DNA of 64,000 nucleotides from Pelomonas sp. Root1217 (GCF_001425705.1 NZ_LMDC01000028.1:725536-789535); one strand, 5' to 3'; shown: positions 48,065 to 57,946, counted from the first letter of the stretch. The notes: generated by a model from the letters alone, not told the origin. Made by a program: numbers and translations.

Positions 48065-48706
48065 TTAGAGAGTGGCGGTCGCGAGCTTGGCCCCGAACCC
48101 AACGAAAAGTGCACCGACGCCGGCATTGGCGGCGCCAGAGAGGCGACGCCGCGCGCGGAAGGCCGCGGCCAGGCGAGCGCCGGCAAAGATCAGCGTCGAG
48201 AGATAGACAAAGCTGAGCGCCTGGATGATGGAACCCAGGACCAGGAAGGTCAGCGCTGGCGTCGGGTAGGCCGGATCGACGAACTGGATGAAGAAAGACA
48301 GCAGGAAGGCGATGGCCTTGGGGTTCAGCAGGCTGACGACCAGGGCCTTGCGGAACGGCTGGCTCGCATCGACGACGCGGGGGGCCTCGGTCGCGGTGGC
48401 CGCACCGCGCCAGGCGCGCACTGCGCCCCGCAACAGTTGGATGCCGATCCAGCCCAGGTAGACCGCGCCGACCATCTTCACGACGAAGAAGATCTGCGGG
48501 CTGGCCATCAGCAGCGACGCGCCGCCGGCGGCAGCCGCAGTCATCAGCAGCGTATCGCCGACGAACACCCCGCAGGCCGCCCCATAGCCGGTGCGCACGC
48601 CGCGCTGAGCGGCAACGGACAGCACGTAGATCGAGTTGGGTCCTGGCAGCAGGATGATGAACACCGCTGCCGCAAGGAAGGTGCCGAGGTCGGTGATGCC
48701 GAACAT
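48065..48706 (-). CDS. LysE/LeuE-family amino-acid exporter
   Basis: A 213-residue six-helix exporter. The LysE/RhtB signature is in the first helix region ([27 protein letters not shown]), followed by [21 protein letters not shown] (residue R for F at the start). It resembles LeuE and probably exports a neutral amino acid. It lies between carA (14-base gap) and carB (10-base gap), an insertion seen in relatives; its link to carbamoyl phosphate metabolism is unclear. Confidence 0.9.
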   Translation of the reverse strand: MFGITDLGTFLAAAVFIILLPGPNSIYVLSVAAQRGVRTGYGAACGVFVGDTLLMTAAAAGGASLLMASPQIFFVVKMVGAVYLGWIGIQLLRGAVRAWRGAATATEAPRVVDASQPFRKALVVSLLNPKAIAFLLSFFIQFVDPAYPTPALTFLVLGSIIQALSFVYLSTLIFAGARLAAAFRARRRLSGAANAGVGALFVGFGAKLATATL

Positions 48707-48720
48707 GTGCAGGCCCTCCT

Positions 48721-49881
48721 TCAGGCTTTGCTCATCAAGCCAATGAAACGGTCGAACAGGTAGGCAATGTCATGCGGGCCGGGGCTGGCTTCCGGGTGGC
48801 CCTGGAAGCTGAAGGCTGGCTTGTCGGTGCGAGCGATGCCCTGCAGCGTGCCGTCGAACAGGCTGACGTGCGTCGCGCGCAGGTTGGCCGGCAGCGTCTC
48901 GGGGTCGACCGCAAAACCGTGGTTCTGGCTCGTGATGCCGACGCGGCCGCTGTCCAGGTCCTTGACCGGGTGGTTGGCGCCGTGGTGGCCGAACTTCATC
49001 TTGAATGTCTTGGCGCCCGAGGCCAGTGCCATGATCTGATGGCCCAGACAGATGCCGAAGACCGGAATGCCGGACTCGATCAGCTGCGCCGTGGCCTTGA
49101 TGGCGTAGTCACAAGGCTCCGGGTCGCCCGGTCCGTTGGACAGGAAGACGCCGTCCGGTTCCAGGTCGAACACGGCACTGGCGGGCGTTTGCGCCGGCAC
49201 GACGGTGACCTTGCAGCCGCGCTCGGCCAGCATGCGCAGGATGTTGAGCTTGACGCCGAAGTCGTAGGCGACGACGTGGAACTTCGGCGCGGTCTGCGTG
49301 CCGTAGCCGCTACCGAGCTTCCACTCGGTCTGCGCCCAGGCTTCGGATTCGGTGCGGCTGACGACCTTGGCCAGATCCAGGCCGGACATTGACGGCGCGG
49401 CCTTGGCGGCGGCGACTGCGGTGTCGATGTGGGCTTGGGTCAGGGCCTCACCCGCAGCCAAAGCCAGGATGCAGCCGTTCTGTGCACCCTGGGTGCGCAA
49501 AACACGGGTCAGACGGCGGGTGTCCAGGCCGGCGATGGCGACGGTGCCTTCGTCGCGCAGGTACTGGTCCAGCGTACGGCCCGAGCGGAAGTTGGACGCG
49601 CGCAGCGGCAGGTCCTTGATGACGAGACCCGCGGCATGCACCTTGGCGGCTTCGACGTCTTCATCGCTGACGCCATAGCTGCCGATGTGCGGATACGTCA
49701 GCGTGACGATCTGCTTGCAGTAGCTCGGGTCGGTGAGGATTTCCTGGTAGCCCGAGAGCGCAGTGTTGAACACCACTTCGCCGACCGTGCGGCCCGTTGC
49801 ACCGATGGACTGGCCGCGGAACACCGTCCCATCCGCCAGAGCCAGAATTGCTTGAGGGGGATGAAGCAGGTCGGTCAGCAC
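48721..49881 (-). CDS. carA: Carbamoyl-phosphate synthase small (glutaminase) subunit
   Basis: A 386-residue CarA: N-terminal CPSase domain ([27 protein letters not shown], in two parts) and C-terminal class I amidotransferase with catalytic Cys in [16 protein letters not shown] (about residue 275), His and Glu in GHPEASPG. It supplies ammonia to CarB. A TATACT hexamer at 50002-49997 on the minus strand is a likely -10, giving a leader of about 110 bases in which no attenuator is obvious. First gene of carA-LysE-carB. Confidence 0.97.
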   Translation of the reverse strand: MLTDLLHPPQAILALADGTVFRGQSIGATGRTVGEVVFNTALSGYQEILTDPSYCKQIVTLTYPHIGSYGVSDEDVEAAKVHAAGLVIKDLPLRASNFRSGRTLDQYLRDEGTVAIAGLDTRRLTRVLRTQGAQNGCILALAAGEALTQAHIDTAVAAAKAAPSMSGLDLAKVVSRTESEAWAQTEWKLGSGYGTQTAPKFHVVAYDFGVKLNILRMLAERGCKVTVVPAQTPASAVFDLEPDGVFLSNGPGDPEPCDYAIKATAQLIESGIPVFGICLGHQIMALASGAKTFKMKFGHHGANHPVKDLDSGRVGITSQNHGFAVDPETLPANLRATHVSLFDGTLQGIARTDKPAFSFQGHPEASPGPHDIAYLFDRFIGLMSKA

Positions 49882-50071
49882 AAGGGTCTCCGCAAATGGG
49901 GCGCGTGCCCAGCATCAACCCGGCCGAAGACGGGTCAATTTGAGGAAACCAACAAGGTTTTCGCCGGGCAGCAGGTAGGTTCAGGTAAACCCATCGAGTA
50001 TAGCCGACTGGGGTTAGTACGGAGGCTTCGCGACCGCCTTGCGACGGCTTCGTGACGCCTCAAAGCGCGCT

Positions 50072-50473
50072 TCAGAGCGCCGAAATTCCGGCCTTGGCAA
50101 TCTCGGCATCCTCGCTGGACTTCACGCCGCTGACGCCGACGGCGCCCACGCACTGCCCGTCCACGAGGATGGGCACACCGCCTTCGAGCAGACCGTGCAT
50201 GCCCGGCACGCTGAGGAAGGACTGCCGCCCGCCGTTGATCATGTCCTCGTAAATCTTGGATTCACGCCTGCCCAATGCCGAGGTGTGCGCCTTGGCGGGG
50301 GCAAACATGGCGGTGCTGGGAGAGGCGCCATCCAGACGCTGCAGCCACAGCAGGTGGCCACCGGCATCGACGATGGCGATGGACACCGCCCAGCCTTTGC
50401 TGATCGCATGGGCTTCGGCGGCGGCGGCGATGCGTTTGACGTCGGCGAGTTCGAGTTGGGATTGCTGTTTCAT
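50072..50473 (-). CDS. GlcG/HbpS-family heme-binding-like protein
   Basis: A 133-residue protein of the GlcG/HbpS family: VKRIAAAAEAHAISKGWAVS, AIVDAGGHLLWLQRLDGA, then AKAHTSALGRRES and the C-terminal GGVPILVDGQCVGAVGVSG. HbpS binds heme in Streptomyces, GlcG accompanies glycolate genes; most members have no assigned role. No signal peptide is seen. Start at the ATG 50473, since the codons upstream overlap the divergent gene's promoter region. Single gene, divergent from yccA. Confidence 0.85.
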   Translation of the reverse strand: MKQQSQLELADVKRIAAAAEAHAISKGWAVSIAIVDAGGHLLWLQRLDGASPSTAMFAPAKAHTSALGRRESKIYEDMINGGRQSFLSVPGMHGLLEGGVPILVDGQCVGAVGVSGVKSSEDAEIAKAGISAL

Positions 50474-50561
50474 GGTCTTGCTTTCCGGGTGATAGACCCC
50501 AATGTAGCGGTCCAGCGGGAGCCTAGAATTCCCACGGTCCTTTTGTCCCCGGAGCATCGTC

Positions 50562-51254
50562 ATGAACGACAGTCTGCAAACCTCTTACGGCTACGCCGGC
50601 AACGGCCTGGCCGTCGACCGGCAGCGCGTGCTGCGCAACACCTACTGGCTGCTGGCGTTGTCGCTGGTGCCCACGGTGCTCGGCGCCTGGATCGGCGTCG
50701 CCACGGGCCTGTTCCAGCTGATGAGCCCCGGCATGAGCATGATCGTGTTCTTCGTCGGCGCTTTCGGCCTGATGTTCGTCGTCGAGAAGACCAAGGACAG
50801 CGCCGCTGGCGTCGCCGCCCTGCTCGCCTTCACCTTCTTCATGGGCCTGATGCTGTCGCGCCTGATCGGCTTCGTGCTGGGCTACCGGAACGGCACTTCG
50901 CTGGTCATGACGGCCTTCGGCGGCACGGCTGCGGTTTTCTTCACGATGGCCACGCTGGCAACCGTCATCAAGCGCGACCTGTCGAGCATGGGCAAGTTCC
51001 TGACCGTCGGTGCCGTCGTGCTGATGGTGGCCTGCATCGCCAATTTCTTCCTGCAGTCGTCGGCCATGATGCTGACCATCCTGGTGCTGATGCTGGGCGT
51101 GTTCTCGGCCTTCATGCTGTACGACATCAAGCGCGTCATCGATGGCGGCGAGACCAACTACATCAGCGCCACGCTGAACATCTACCTGGACATCTACAAC
51201 GTGTTCCAGAGCCTGCTGTCTCTGCTGGGCATCTTCGGCGGCGACCGCGACTGA
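50562..51254 (+). CDS. Bax-inhibitor-1/YccA-family membrane protein
   Basis: A 230-residue protein with seven membrane helices (from about residue 25 on). The N-terminus GYAGNGLAVDRQRVLRNTYWLLALSL (two parts) and the C-terminal MLGVFSAFMLYDIKRVIDGG with conserved Asp residues are typical of YccA/BI-1. YccA inhibits FtsH in E. coli; a calcium leak is reported for other members. An ftsH gene lies 8 kb away but on the other strand. TAGAAT at 50524-50529 may be the -10. Followed by a bidirectional terminator. Confidence 0.93.
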   Translation: MNDSLQTSYGYAGNGLAVDRQRVLRNTYWLLALSLVPTVLGAWIGVATGLFQLMSPGMSMIVFFVGAFGLMFVVEKTKDSAAGVAALLAFTFFMGLMLSRLIGFVLGYRNGTSLVMTAFGGTAAVFFTMATLATVIKRDLSSMGKFLTVGAVVLMVACIANFFLQSSAMMLTILVLMLGVFSAFMLYDIKRVIDGGETNYISATLNIYLDIYNVFQSLLSLLGIFGGDRD

Positions 51255-51273
51255 TTCGCGCGGCACCATCGAC

Positions 51274-51295
51274 AAAGGCGGCCTCGGCCGCCTTT
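51274..51295. terminator. Bidirectional terminator between yccA and GH5 genes
   Basis: AAAGGCGGCC / GGCCGCCTTT, a 10-bp stem with a minimal loop (effectively 8 bp plus CTCG), followed by a further T and C on the plus strand and preceded by AAA, so it can work on both strands. It lies 20 bases after the YccA stop and 3 bases after the convergent GH5 stop. Confidence 0.85.
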
Positions 51296-51297
51296 TC

Positions 51298-52821
51298 TTA
51301 TTGCGGCGTCGGCTTGTAGTTCTTCAGCACGAAGGGCGCGCTCAGCACGACGGGTCGGCCCACCTGGCCCAGCTGCAGCGCCAGGTTGACCGTACCGCCC
51401 GCAAAGCTCTCCGCCGCGGCGCCGCCGATGGCGATCGCCTCCAGCTTGCTCGTCAGGGTCACCGAGCCCGACACGACCGCTGTGTAGGGCGGTGAGCCCA
51501 GCTGCAGCAGCATGGGCACGACGGCCTTGGCCTGCGGGTCTTCGGTATCCAGGCGGGCCCAGGCGATAACCTGCAGCTTGTCGCCCTTCGCGATGCTGCC
51601 GTGCAGCGGCGCGATGGCGCCGATGTCCCAGACGTTGGCCTTGGCCGACTGCAGGGCGACCCGCAGGCAGACCTTGCCGGTGGCCGCGCATGCTACCTGC
51701 TCGGTCGACTGCCCGTCGCCGTACACCGACCAGGTCGTGACGCGCGCCGTGTTGATCAGATAGTCCAGGGCCGGGTCTGTCGCCCTGGCCGCCGGGGCGG
51801 CGCCGGCCTTCTCCGGCACCAACGCGCCCTGGATGGGCTTCACCCAGCCGTCGGACTTCATGTCCCAGACCACGAAGTCGGAGTCGAACTGCCAGTAGGA
51901 CCAGGCGAAGCCGCGCGCTTCTGCGGCGCGGGCGACGGCCGCGGTCCAGGCCACGCGCTGGGCCATGCCGGCGCTCTCGAGCGCGCCGAACTCGCCCAGC
52001 AGGATGGGCCGCTTGTTCTTGTCCGCCCAGGCCTTGACCCGGTCGAAGTCCGCCTTCAGCTTCTCTTGGTCAGCGGCCGTGCCCCAGGTCACCCCCGAGA
52101 GCTTCTGAAACTGTGGCGTCCAGCTCGCGCCCTGGTGGGTGAACTCCATCGGCGTGTAGTAGTGGAAGGTGACGATGAGCTGGCGATCCGCCTCGGGCAG
52201 GCGCAGGCTGTCGAGATGGTCGAGCGAGTTCCAGAACTTCGGCCCGACGATGACGCGCCGGCTCGGGTTGGACTCGCGGATGATGGCCAGGTTCTCGGCC
52301 AGCATGTCGTTCCAGACAGCGTCGGCGGCGCCGTTCGGTTCGTTCAGGATTTCGAAGATCACCGCGTCCGGCGAGCCCTTGTAGCGCGCCGCGACCTGGC
52401 GCCAGAAGGCCTTCAGCCGGGCGCGACAGGGGTCGATGTCGGTCGCCTTGGCGCACTCGTTGAAGTTGTGCTCGTCCAGGATGACCTGCAGGCCTGCCTT
52501 CAGCCCGGCGTCCACCAGTTCGTCCAGTTGCTTGAACCAGGCCGCGGACAGGCGGTTCTCCGCGTCCATGTGGGCGAACGCGTGCAGGTTGAAGCGCACA
52601 TGGTCGAAGCCGCCGTCGCGGATGGCCTGCATGTGCCGCGGCTGGAAGCGTGCCTTGGCCGGGTCGGTCCAGATCGGGTCGTAGCCAACGATGTTAATGC
52701 CACGCTTGAGCGTGGGCGACGTGGCCGCGGCGCCGCCAGCCTGGGCCAGCGCGGTGCTGGACAGGCCCAGCGCCAGGCAGGCCAAGCCCAGTACACGGGC
52801 AAGATGGAATGGGATGCGCAT
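51298..52821 (-). CDS. Secreted GH5-family glycoside hydrolase with C-terminal binding domain
   Basis: A 507-residue exported glycosidase. Signal peptide cleaved at about residue 27 (ALAQA). The GH5 TIM barrel (about 38-330) has acid/base E161 in ILNEPNG and nucleophile E277 in LLGEFGA, plus the substrate residues FHYYTPMEFTHQ and FAWSYWQFDSDF. The C-terminal ~150 residues look like an all-beta carbohydrate-binding domain (VYGDGQSTEQV to the end). Likely acts on beta-1,4-glucan or mannan; the exact substrate cannot be read. No other polysaccharide genes are nearby. Confidence 0.88.
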   Translation of the reverse strand: MRIPFHLARVLGLACLALGLSSTALAQAGGAAATSPTLKRGINIVGYDPIWTDPAKARFQPRHMQAIRDGGFDHVRFNLHAFAHMDAENRLSAAWFKQLDELVDAGLKAGLQVILDEHNFNECAKATDIDPCRARLKAFWRQVAARYKGSPDAVIFEILNEPNGAADAVWNDMLAENLAIIRESNPSRRVIVGPKFWNSLDHLDSLRLPEADRQLIVTFHYYTPMEFTHQGASWTPQFQKLSGVTWGTAADQEKLKADFDRVKAWADKNKRPILLGEFGALESAGMAQRVAWTAAVARAAEARGFAWSYWQFDSDFVVWDMKSDGWVKPIQGALVPEKAGAAPAARATDPALDYLINTARVTTWSVYGDGQSTEQVACAATGKVCLRVALQSAKANVWDIGAIAPLHGSIAKGDKLQVIAWARLDTEDPQAKAVVPMLLQLGSPPYTAVVSGSVTLTSKLEAIAIGGAAAESFAGGTVNLALQLGQVGRPVVLSAPFVLKNYKPTPQ

Positions 52822-52941
52822 GTTGTCCTCTGTCTCCGGTGAGGGTGGGCTCAGCTCTATGTAGAACTAAACATCGTTGTTTATCCATTTTGTCTACGGC
52901 CTGCGGACTGAGACACCGGACTTACACGGACAGAGCAACAC

Positions 52942-52969
52942 CACGCCTGCCGGTTTCCCGGCAGGCGTG
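52942..52969. repeat. Perfect 12-bp hairpin upstream of GH5 gene
   Basis: CACGCCTGCCGG-TTTC-CCGGCAGGCGTG. The stem is perfect, with a tetraloop, and neither side is followed by a T-run. It lies between the GH5 start (52821) and rlmD stop (53015) and may be an extra transcription barrier or an mRNA end-protecting structure. Confidence 0.7.
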
Positions 52970-52988
52970 AAGTGGTCGAACTTGAAAA

Positions 52989-53026
52989 GACCGCTTCAGC
53001 GGTCGAAGACCGCTTCAGCGGTCGAA
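52989..53026 (-). terminator. Tandemly duplicated 19-bp hairpin at the rlmD 3' end
   Basis: GACCGCTTCAGCGGTCGAA occurs twice head to tail (52989-53007, 53008-53026), with the start of a third copy. Each copy is a hairpin (GACCGC/GCGGTC). On the minus strand the second one met is followed by TTTT, making an intrinsic terminator for rlmD. The rlmD stop codon lies inside the first one met, so the duplication probably arose by copying the terminator together with the last codons. Confidence 0.8.
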
Positions 53027-54367
53027 GACCGCCAGACTTTCGACGTGGGCGGTGTGCGGGAACATGTTCACCGCGCTCGCTGCAGTGCAGCGATAGCCGG
53101 CCACGTTGACGAGCAAGCCGGCATCGCGCGCCAGCGTTGCCGGGTTGCAGCTGACATAGACGATGCGCTTCGGAGGTGCCCAGCCCGGCGCGAGCGACGG
53201 ATCCTGGGCAATGTCCGCCACCGCCTTGGCCAGCGCAAAGGCACCTTCACGCGGCGGGTCGATGAGCCAGCGGTCCGCTGTCCCGTCCAACGCCAGCAGT
53301 TCAGGCGTCATCTCGAACAGGTTGCGCGCGACGAAACTCGCCTTGTGCGCCAGACCGTTCAGCGCCGCGTTCTCGCGCGAGCGTTGTACCAGCGTTTCGC
53401 TGCCCTCGATGCCCAGCACCTCGCGCGCCTTGGTGGCCAAGGGCAGCGTGAAATTGCCCAGGCCGCAGAACCAGTCGATGACCCGGTCATCCGGCTCGAC
53501 GGCCAACAGGCGCAGCGCGCGGCCGACCAGTGTGGCGTTGATGTGCGGATTGACCTGGGTGAAGTCGGTCGGCTTGAAGGGCATGGTCACGCCGAACTCG
53601 GGCAGGCGGTAGGCCAGTTGCGGCCCGCCTTCGTCGAGCAGCTTGACCGTGTCCGGCCCCTTGGGCTGCAGCCACCACTGCACGCCGTGCTTCGCGCCAA
53701 ACTCGCGCAGCAGCGCGATGTCACCGTCCGGCAGCGGGTTCAGGTGACGCAGAACCAGCGCGATGACCTCGTCGCCCATGGCCAGTTCGATCTGCGGCAG
53801 GCGGTCGCGTTCGGCCATGCTGGCAATCAGCTCGCGCATCGGCATCAGCAGGTCGCTGACGACCTTGGGCACGACCTTGCAGACCTGCATGTCGGCCACA
53901 TAGCGGCTCTTGCGCTCGTGAAAGCCGATCAGAACGACGCCCTTCTTCTGCACATAGCGCACCGAGAAGCGCGCCCGGTAGCGGTAGCCCCAGGTTGGCC
54001 CCTCGATGGGCCGCAGCAACACTTCGGGCTTCACCTTGCCGAGATGCCAGAGCTGGTCCTCCACCACGCGCTGTTTCACCGCCACCTGGGCGCCGGCCTG
54101 CAGATGCTGCATCTTGCAGCCGCCGCAGGCGCCCGCGTGAAGGCCGAAGTGCGGGCAGCCCGGCGTCACGCGCAGCGAGCTTTCCTTCTTGATCTCGGTG
54201 AGCTGGCCCTGCTCCCAGTTGTTCTTGCGGCGCGAGATCTGTGCTTTCACGATTTCGCCCGGCAAGGCGCCGTCGATGAAGACCACCTTGCCCTCGGCGT
54301 TGTGCGCCACGCCCTGCGCCTCAAGTTCGATGCTTTCGACCTTGAGCCATTCCGTCGTCTGATTCAT
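53015..54367 (-). CDS. rlmD: 23S rRNA m5U1939 methyltransferase RlmD
   Basis: A 450-residue RumA-type enzyme. N-terminal TRAM domain (about 5-62), iron-sulfur cysteines C71, C81, C84 and C163, SAM motif [14 protein letters not shown] and the catalytic Cys C407 in [12 protein letters not shown]; the general base Glu is expected near FPHTAHVES. Start at the ATG 54367; longer reading needs a TTG. It follows rpoS with a 34-base gap that contains only a short hairpin. Last gene of the surE-pcm-nlpD-rpoS-rlmD row. Confidence 0.95.
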   Translation of the reverse strand: MNQTTEWLKVESIELEAQGVAHNAEGKVVFIDGALPGEIVKAQISRRKNNWEQGQLTEIKKESSLRVTPGCPHFGLHAGACGGCKMQHLQAGAQVAVKQRVVEDQLWHLGKVKPEVLLRPIEGPTWGYRYRARFSVRYVQKKGVVLIGFHERKSRYVADMQVCKVVPKVVSDLLMPMRELIASMAERDRLPQIELAMGDEVIALVLRHLNPLPDGDIALLREFGAKHGVQWWLQPKGPDTVKLLDEGGPQLAYRLPEFGVTMPFKPTDFTQVNPHINATLVGRALRLLAVEPDDRVIDWFCGLGNFTLPLATKAREVLGIEGSETLVQRSRENAALNGLAHKASFVARNLFEMTPELLALDGTADRWLIDPPREGAFALAKAVADIAQDPSLAPGWAPPKRIVYVSCNPATLARDAGLLVNVAGYRCTAASAVNMFPHTAHVESLAVFDR

Positions 54368-54401
54368 AGGGCCGGGATTATCCCGGCTCAATATCAGACG
54401 C

Positions 54402-55436
54402 TCAGAAGATCGAGTCCCGATCCACGCCGTGGCGCATCATGTTGCGCTTGAGCTTGGCCAGCGCCTCGATCTGGATCTGGCGGATGCGCTCGCGCGTCAG
54501 CTTGAGGCGAATGGCCAGCACGTCCAGCGTCTCCGGTTCGCGGTCCGACAGGCCGTAGCGGCCCGACAGCACCTCGCGCTCACGGTCGTTGAGGCTGGCC
54601 AACCCGTGCTGCAGCAACTCCTCGACCTCGTGCGACAGGCGCAGGCCCATCGGGTCGATGGCCTGGTCGTCGGCGACCAGATCCAGCATGGATTCGCCGC
54701 CCTCGCCATTGCGGTCCACCGGCGAATCCAGCGAACTCGGCAACTCGGCATAGGCCAGCAACTCGGCCACCTCGTCGACCGGTCGGCCCAGGGCCTGGGC
54801 CACGTCCTCGGCACGCACGCGTCCTTCAGCGCCGTTGGCACTCTGCAGCGCCTCGAGCGCGCGGCGCGCCTTCAGCACCTGATTGAGCTCGCGCACGATG
54901 TGCACCGGCAGCCGCACCAGGCGGGCCTGGTGCATCAGCGCGCGCTCGATGCTCTGGCGTATCCACCAGCTCGAATAGGTGGAGAAGCGAAACCCACGTT
55001 CGGGCTCGAATTTGCCAATGGCATGCATCAGGCCGAGATTGCCTTCCTCGATGAGGTCGCTCATCGGCAAGCCCCGGCCCAGGTAGTTCTTGGCGATGCT
55101 GACAACCAGGCGCAGGTTGTGCTCGATCATGGCTTGGCGGGCATCGAAATCACCCGCTCGCGCCGCCTGGGCCGTGTCGAACTCCTGCTGAGGGGTCAGC
55201 AGCGGTGTGCGGCGAATGTCGCGCAGATAGGCCTGCAGCGCATTGCCGAGCTCGACCTCGTCGCCGCCATTTCGCAGTGCCCGGCCGTCTTCTTCGCTGA
55301 CGTCCGAGGCCGGTTCGGCATCACCACCGCCTGCGTTCAGCGCAGACAACAAGACAGCCGGCTCGCTGCCATTGCCGCCATGTCCGTTGAGCTTGGGCGC
55401 AGCGCGTTTCATGACGTGATCGCTGGCCCGATGCAT
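54402..55436 (-). CDS. rpoS: Stationary-phase sigma factor RpoS
   Basis: A 344-residue group 2 sigma factor. Region 1.2 ([21 protein letters not shown]), region 2 ([34 protein letters not shown] in parts, [19 protein letters not shown]), region 3 and region 4 ([34 protein letters not shown]) are all visible; no region 1.1. RpoS directs general stress and stationary-phase transcription. ATG at 55412 (MKRAAP) is an alternative start. Placed after nlpD, as in other proteobacteria, where the main rpoS promoter lies inside nlpD. Confidence 0.96.
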   Translation of the reverse strand: MHRASDHVMKRAAPKLNGHGGNGSEPAVLLSALNAGGGDAEPASDVSEEDGRALRNGGDEVELGNALQAYLRDIRRTPLLTPQQEFDTAQAARAGDFDARQAMIEHNLRLVVSIAKNYLGRGLPMSDLIEEGNLGLMHAIGKFEPERGFRFSTYSSWWIRQSIERALMHQARLVRLPVHIVRELNQVLKARRALEALQSANGAEGRVRAEDVAQALGRPVDEVAELLAYAELPSSLDSPVDRNGEGGESMLDLVADDQAIDPMGLRLSHEVEELLQHGLASLNDREREVLSGRYGLSDREPETLDVLAIRLKLTRERIRQIQIEALAKLKRNMMRHGVDRDSIF

Positions 55437-55457
55437 GATGGTTGGCTGGCCGGCTTC

Positions 55458-56330
55458 TCAGCGCGGCGGCAGCAGCTTGGCCGGATCGACGGGCTTGCCG
55501 AGCTTGCGCACTTCAAAGTGCAACTTGACGGTGTCGCTCTCGGTGGAACCCATCTCGGCAATCCTCTGACCCTTGCGTACGATTTGGTCCTGCTCGACCA
55601 GCATGGCCCGGTTGTGGGCATACGCTGTCAGGTAGGTGCTGTTGTGCTTGATGATGACCAAGTTGCCGTAGCCGCGCAACCCCGAACCAGCGTAAACAAC
55701 GCGTCCATCGGCGACAGCCAGCACCGGGTCGCCCGGCTTACCTGCAAAGTCCAGCCCCTTGTTGCGTTGCTCGTCAAAACCGGCGCTGATGGGTTGCGCC
55801 ACCGGCCAGCCCCAGGCCATGCTGTCGTCTTCCGACGCAGCCGGTGTGGAGTTGCCGGTGGATGAAGCCGTCGGTGCACTCGCGGCAGCGACCGGCGGCT
55901 TGGCGTCCAGCGGCCGCGACTCGACCTTGGCCGTGCTCGCAATGGGCTTGGCCGTCACAGCGCTGGGGTCGACACCTGGGGGCACGACGCGCAGCACCTG
56001 CCCCACCTCGATGCGGTTCGGGTTCTCCAGGCTGTTCCATTTGGCCACGTCCCGCCAGCTCTGGCCATTGTCCAGCGCGATGCGGATCAGCGCGTCACCC
56101 GGCTTGACGGTGTAGTAACCGGCCCTGCCGGCGTTTTCGGCGCCCGGCAGCGGCGGCTTGGCATCCGGCGCGGAAGCCGCCGATGCGGCGGGCGGCGGCG
56201 CCACCGCGGCCGTGGCGGGCTGCGGGTTGCGGTCCTCGACCGGTGCGGCACGATGCAACGACGTGCCGCAGGCGCTGAGCAGCAGCGAGGTGGTGATGGC
56301 AGTGAATAAAAGGCGCAGGCTTGAGGGCAT
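55458..56330 (-). CDS. nlpD: NlpD-like lipoprotein (LysM + degenerate M23 domain)
   Basis: A 290-residue lipoprotein: lipobox LLSAC (17-21), a Pro/Ala-rich linker, LysM domain (about 72-115, YYTVKPGDALIRIA), a second low-complexity linker and an M23/LytM domain (about 170-287). The zinc ligands are incomplete: KGLDFAG keeps the Asp but has no matching His before it, and LHFEVR keeps only one H of H-x-H. As in E. coli NlpD it should therefore activate an amidase (AmiC) rather than cut peptidoglycan itself. Upstream of rpoS. Confidence 0.92.
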   Translation of the reverse strand: MPSSLRLLFTAITTSLLLSACGTSLHRAAPVEDRNPQPATAAVAPPPAASAASAPDAKPPLPGAENAGRAGYYTVKPGDALIRIALDNGQSWRDVAKWNSLENPNRIEVGQVLRVVPPGVDPSAVTAKPIASTAKVESRPLDAKPPVAAASAPTASSTGNSTPAASEDDSMAWGWPVAQPISAGFDEQRNKGLDFAGKPGDPVLAVADGRVVYAGSGLRGYGNLVIIKHNSTYLTAYAHNRAMLVEQDQIVRKGQRIAEMGSTESDTVKLHFEVRKLGKPVDPAKLLPPR

Positions 56331-56393
56331 CGTGTGGCTAGAGCACGTTGGAAGGCCGACCCGATTGTGTGGCGCGGTGCGCCGACGGCCCCG

Positions 56394-57197
56394 TCAGAGG
56401 ACGCCGGATTTTAGGGGGACGAACAGCACGGCTTCATGCTCGTTGCGCACCCAGCGGCTGACGCCCGCTTCGACGACATGGTCGAGCACCACCAGCACCT
56501 GGCCGCGGCCACTGGCCGCCGTCGGGGCGATGAGGCGCCCCCCGGGGGCGAGTTGATCCGTCCAGGCGACGGGAATGTCCTCGCCGCCAGCCGCTGCGAT
56601 GATGCAGTCGAAAGGCCCGCTGGCTGCGTGGCCCAGGCGACCATCACCCCAGATGAGGCGCGGCACGCGCGGCAGGCCCACGCGCTGCAGATTGAGCTTG
56701 GCCTTGTCATGCAGGCCCTGCAGGCGCTCGATGGAGGTGAGCTGTCGCGCCAGCAGCGCGATGACGGCGGCCTGGTAGCCACAACCCGTGCCGATTTCCA
56801 GCACGCGGCCCAGCGACCCGCGCTGGCGCGCCCCCGCGCCGGCCATCAGCAGGCCCAGCATGTGAGCGACCACCGAGGGCTTGGAAATGGTCTGGCCATG
56901 GCCGATGGGCAGGGCCGTGTCTTCGTAGGCCTGGGCCGCCAGCGCGCTGTCGACGAATTCATGACGCGGCACGGTGGCCATCGCGGCGAGCACATGCTCG
57001 TCGAACTTCCCCTCGGCGCGGAGCCGATCGACCATGCGCTGGCGCACGGCGCCGCTGTCCAGCCCCGTTCCGCTGGGGCGGGCCAACCGGGCCGCGTCCC
57101 GCGTCGCCTGGTGCAGATGGCGCTGCGGCATCAGCAGCTCACGCTGCGATGACGTGGCCGACTTCAGGCTGGCCGGGAAGCGCTTGGGAGTTGACAT
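56394..57197 (-). CDS. pcm: Protein-L-isoaspartate O-methyltransferase
   Basis: A 267-residue methyltransferase that starts repair of isoaspartyl residues in aged proteins. Family motifs: VPRHEFVDSALAAQAYED, LPIGHGQTISKPSVVAHM, SAM motif VLEIGTGCGYQAAVIA, LIWGDGRLG and the late GGRLIAP. The N-terminal ~50 residues are a basic extension not seen in E. coli Pcm; a start at a later Met (MPQRHL) is possible. Six-base gap from surE. Confidence 0.94.
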   Translation of the reverse strand: MSTPKRFPASLKSATSSQRELLMPQRHLHQATRDAARLARPSGTGLDSGAVRQRMVDRLRAEGKFDEHVLAAMATVPRHEFVDSALAAQAYEDTALPIGHGQTISKPSVVAHMLGLLMAGAGARQRGSLGRVLEIGTGCGYQAAVIALLARQLTSIERLQGLHDKAKLNLQRVGLPRVPRLIWGDGRLGHAASGPFDCIIAAAGGEDIPVAWTDQLAPGGRLIAPTAASGRGQVLVVLDHVVEAGVSRWVRNEHEAVLFVPLKSGVL

Positions 57198-57202
57198 GCC
57201 GT

Positions 57203-57946
57203 CTACAGGCCCAGACGCTGCGCCCAGGCGCCGAGAGACGAATGCTCAGTCAGGTCCACCTGCAGCGGCGTGATCGACACCTGGCCGTTGGCGGTCGCAT
57301 GGAAGTCGGTACCCTCACCAGCATCGCGTGCGTCGCCGGCCGGGCCGATCCAGTAGATGGTCTCGCCGCGTGGGTTGATCTGCTCGATGATGCCCTCGCT
57401 GGCATGGCGCCGGCCCAAGCGCGTGATCTTGCGCGGCAGCGTGTCGGCATCGGCCCGGTTCGGAATGTTGACGTTGAGCAGGAAGCCCTGGCTGAGGCCG
57501 CCGGCAATGACCTGCTCGACGACACTGCGCGCCGTGCGCGCCGCGGCTTCCAGCTCGACCCAGCCCTTCTCGGCTTGCGAGAAGGCGATGGACGGGATGC
57601 CAAACAGATAGCCCTCGGTGGCCGCAGCGACGGTGCCGGAGTACAGCGTGTCGTCACCCATGTTGGCGCCATTGTTGATGCCCGAAAGCACCAGGTCGGG
57701 CCGGTAGCCCAGCAGGCCGGTCAGCGCGAGGTGAACGCCGTCCGACGGCGTGCCGCTGACGTAGCGGAAGCCGTTGCTGGCGCGGTAAACATTCAGGGGC
57801 CGGTTCAGCGTCAGCGAGTTGGAAGTGCCGCTGGCGTTCTGCTCCGGAGCGATGACCTCGATCTCGCCCAGGCCTTCACAAGCTTTGACGAGGGCCTCGA
57901 GGCCCGGTGCAAGGTAACCGTCGTCGTTGGAAATCAAGATGCGCAT
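57203..57946 (-). CDS. surE: 5'/3'-nucleotidase SurE
   Basis: A 247-residue metal-dependent survival nucleotidase. Metal ligands are in [13 protein letters not shown] (D8, D9), the Ser of SGTSNSLT and Asn of [13 protein letters not shown]; substrate loop [21 protein letters not shown]. Dephosphorylates nucleoside monophosphates in stress. Start [10 protein letters not shown] fits the family exactly. First gene of the surE-pcm-nlpD-rpoS-rlmD cluster, divergent from the quinone oxidoreductase gene (91 bases between them). Confidence 0.96.
   Translation of the reverse strand: MRILISNDDGYLAPGLEALVKACEGLGEIEVIAPEQNASGTSNSLTLNRPLNVYRASNGFRYVSGTPSDGVHLALTGLLGYRPDLVLSGINNGANMGDDTLYSGTVAAATEGYLFGIPSIAFSQAEKGWVELEAAARTARSVVEQVIAGGLSQGFLLNVNIPNRADADTLPRKITRLGRRHASEGIIEQINPRGETIYWIGPAGDARDAGEGTDFHATANGQVSITPLQVDLTEHSSLGAWAQRLGL

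Noticed and set aside
54371-54387. GCCGGGA-tta-TCCCGGC as a terminator after rpoS
   Set aside because: No T-run on the minus strand and it lies right before the rlmD start; at most a weak structure.
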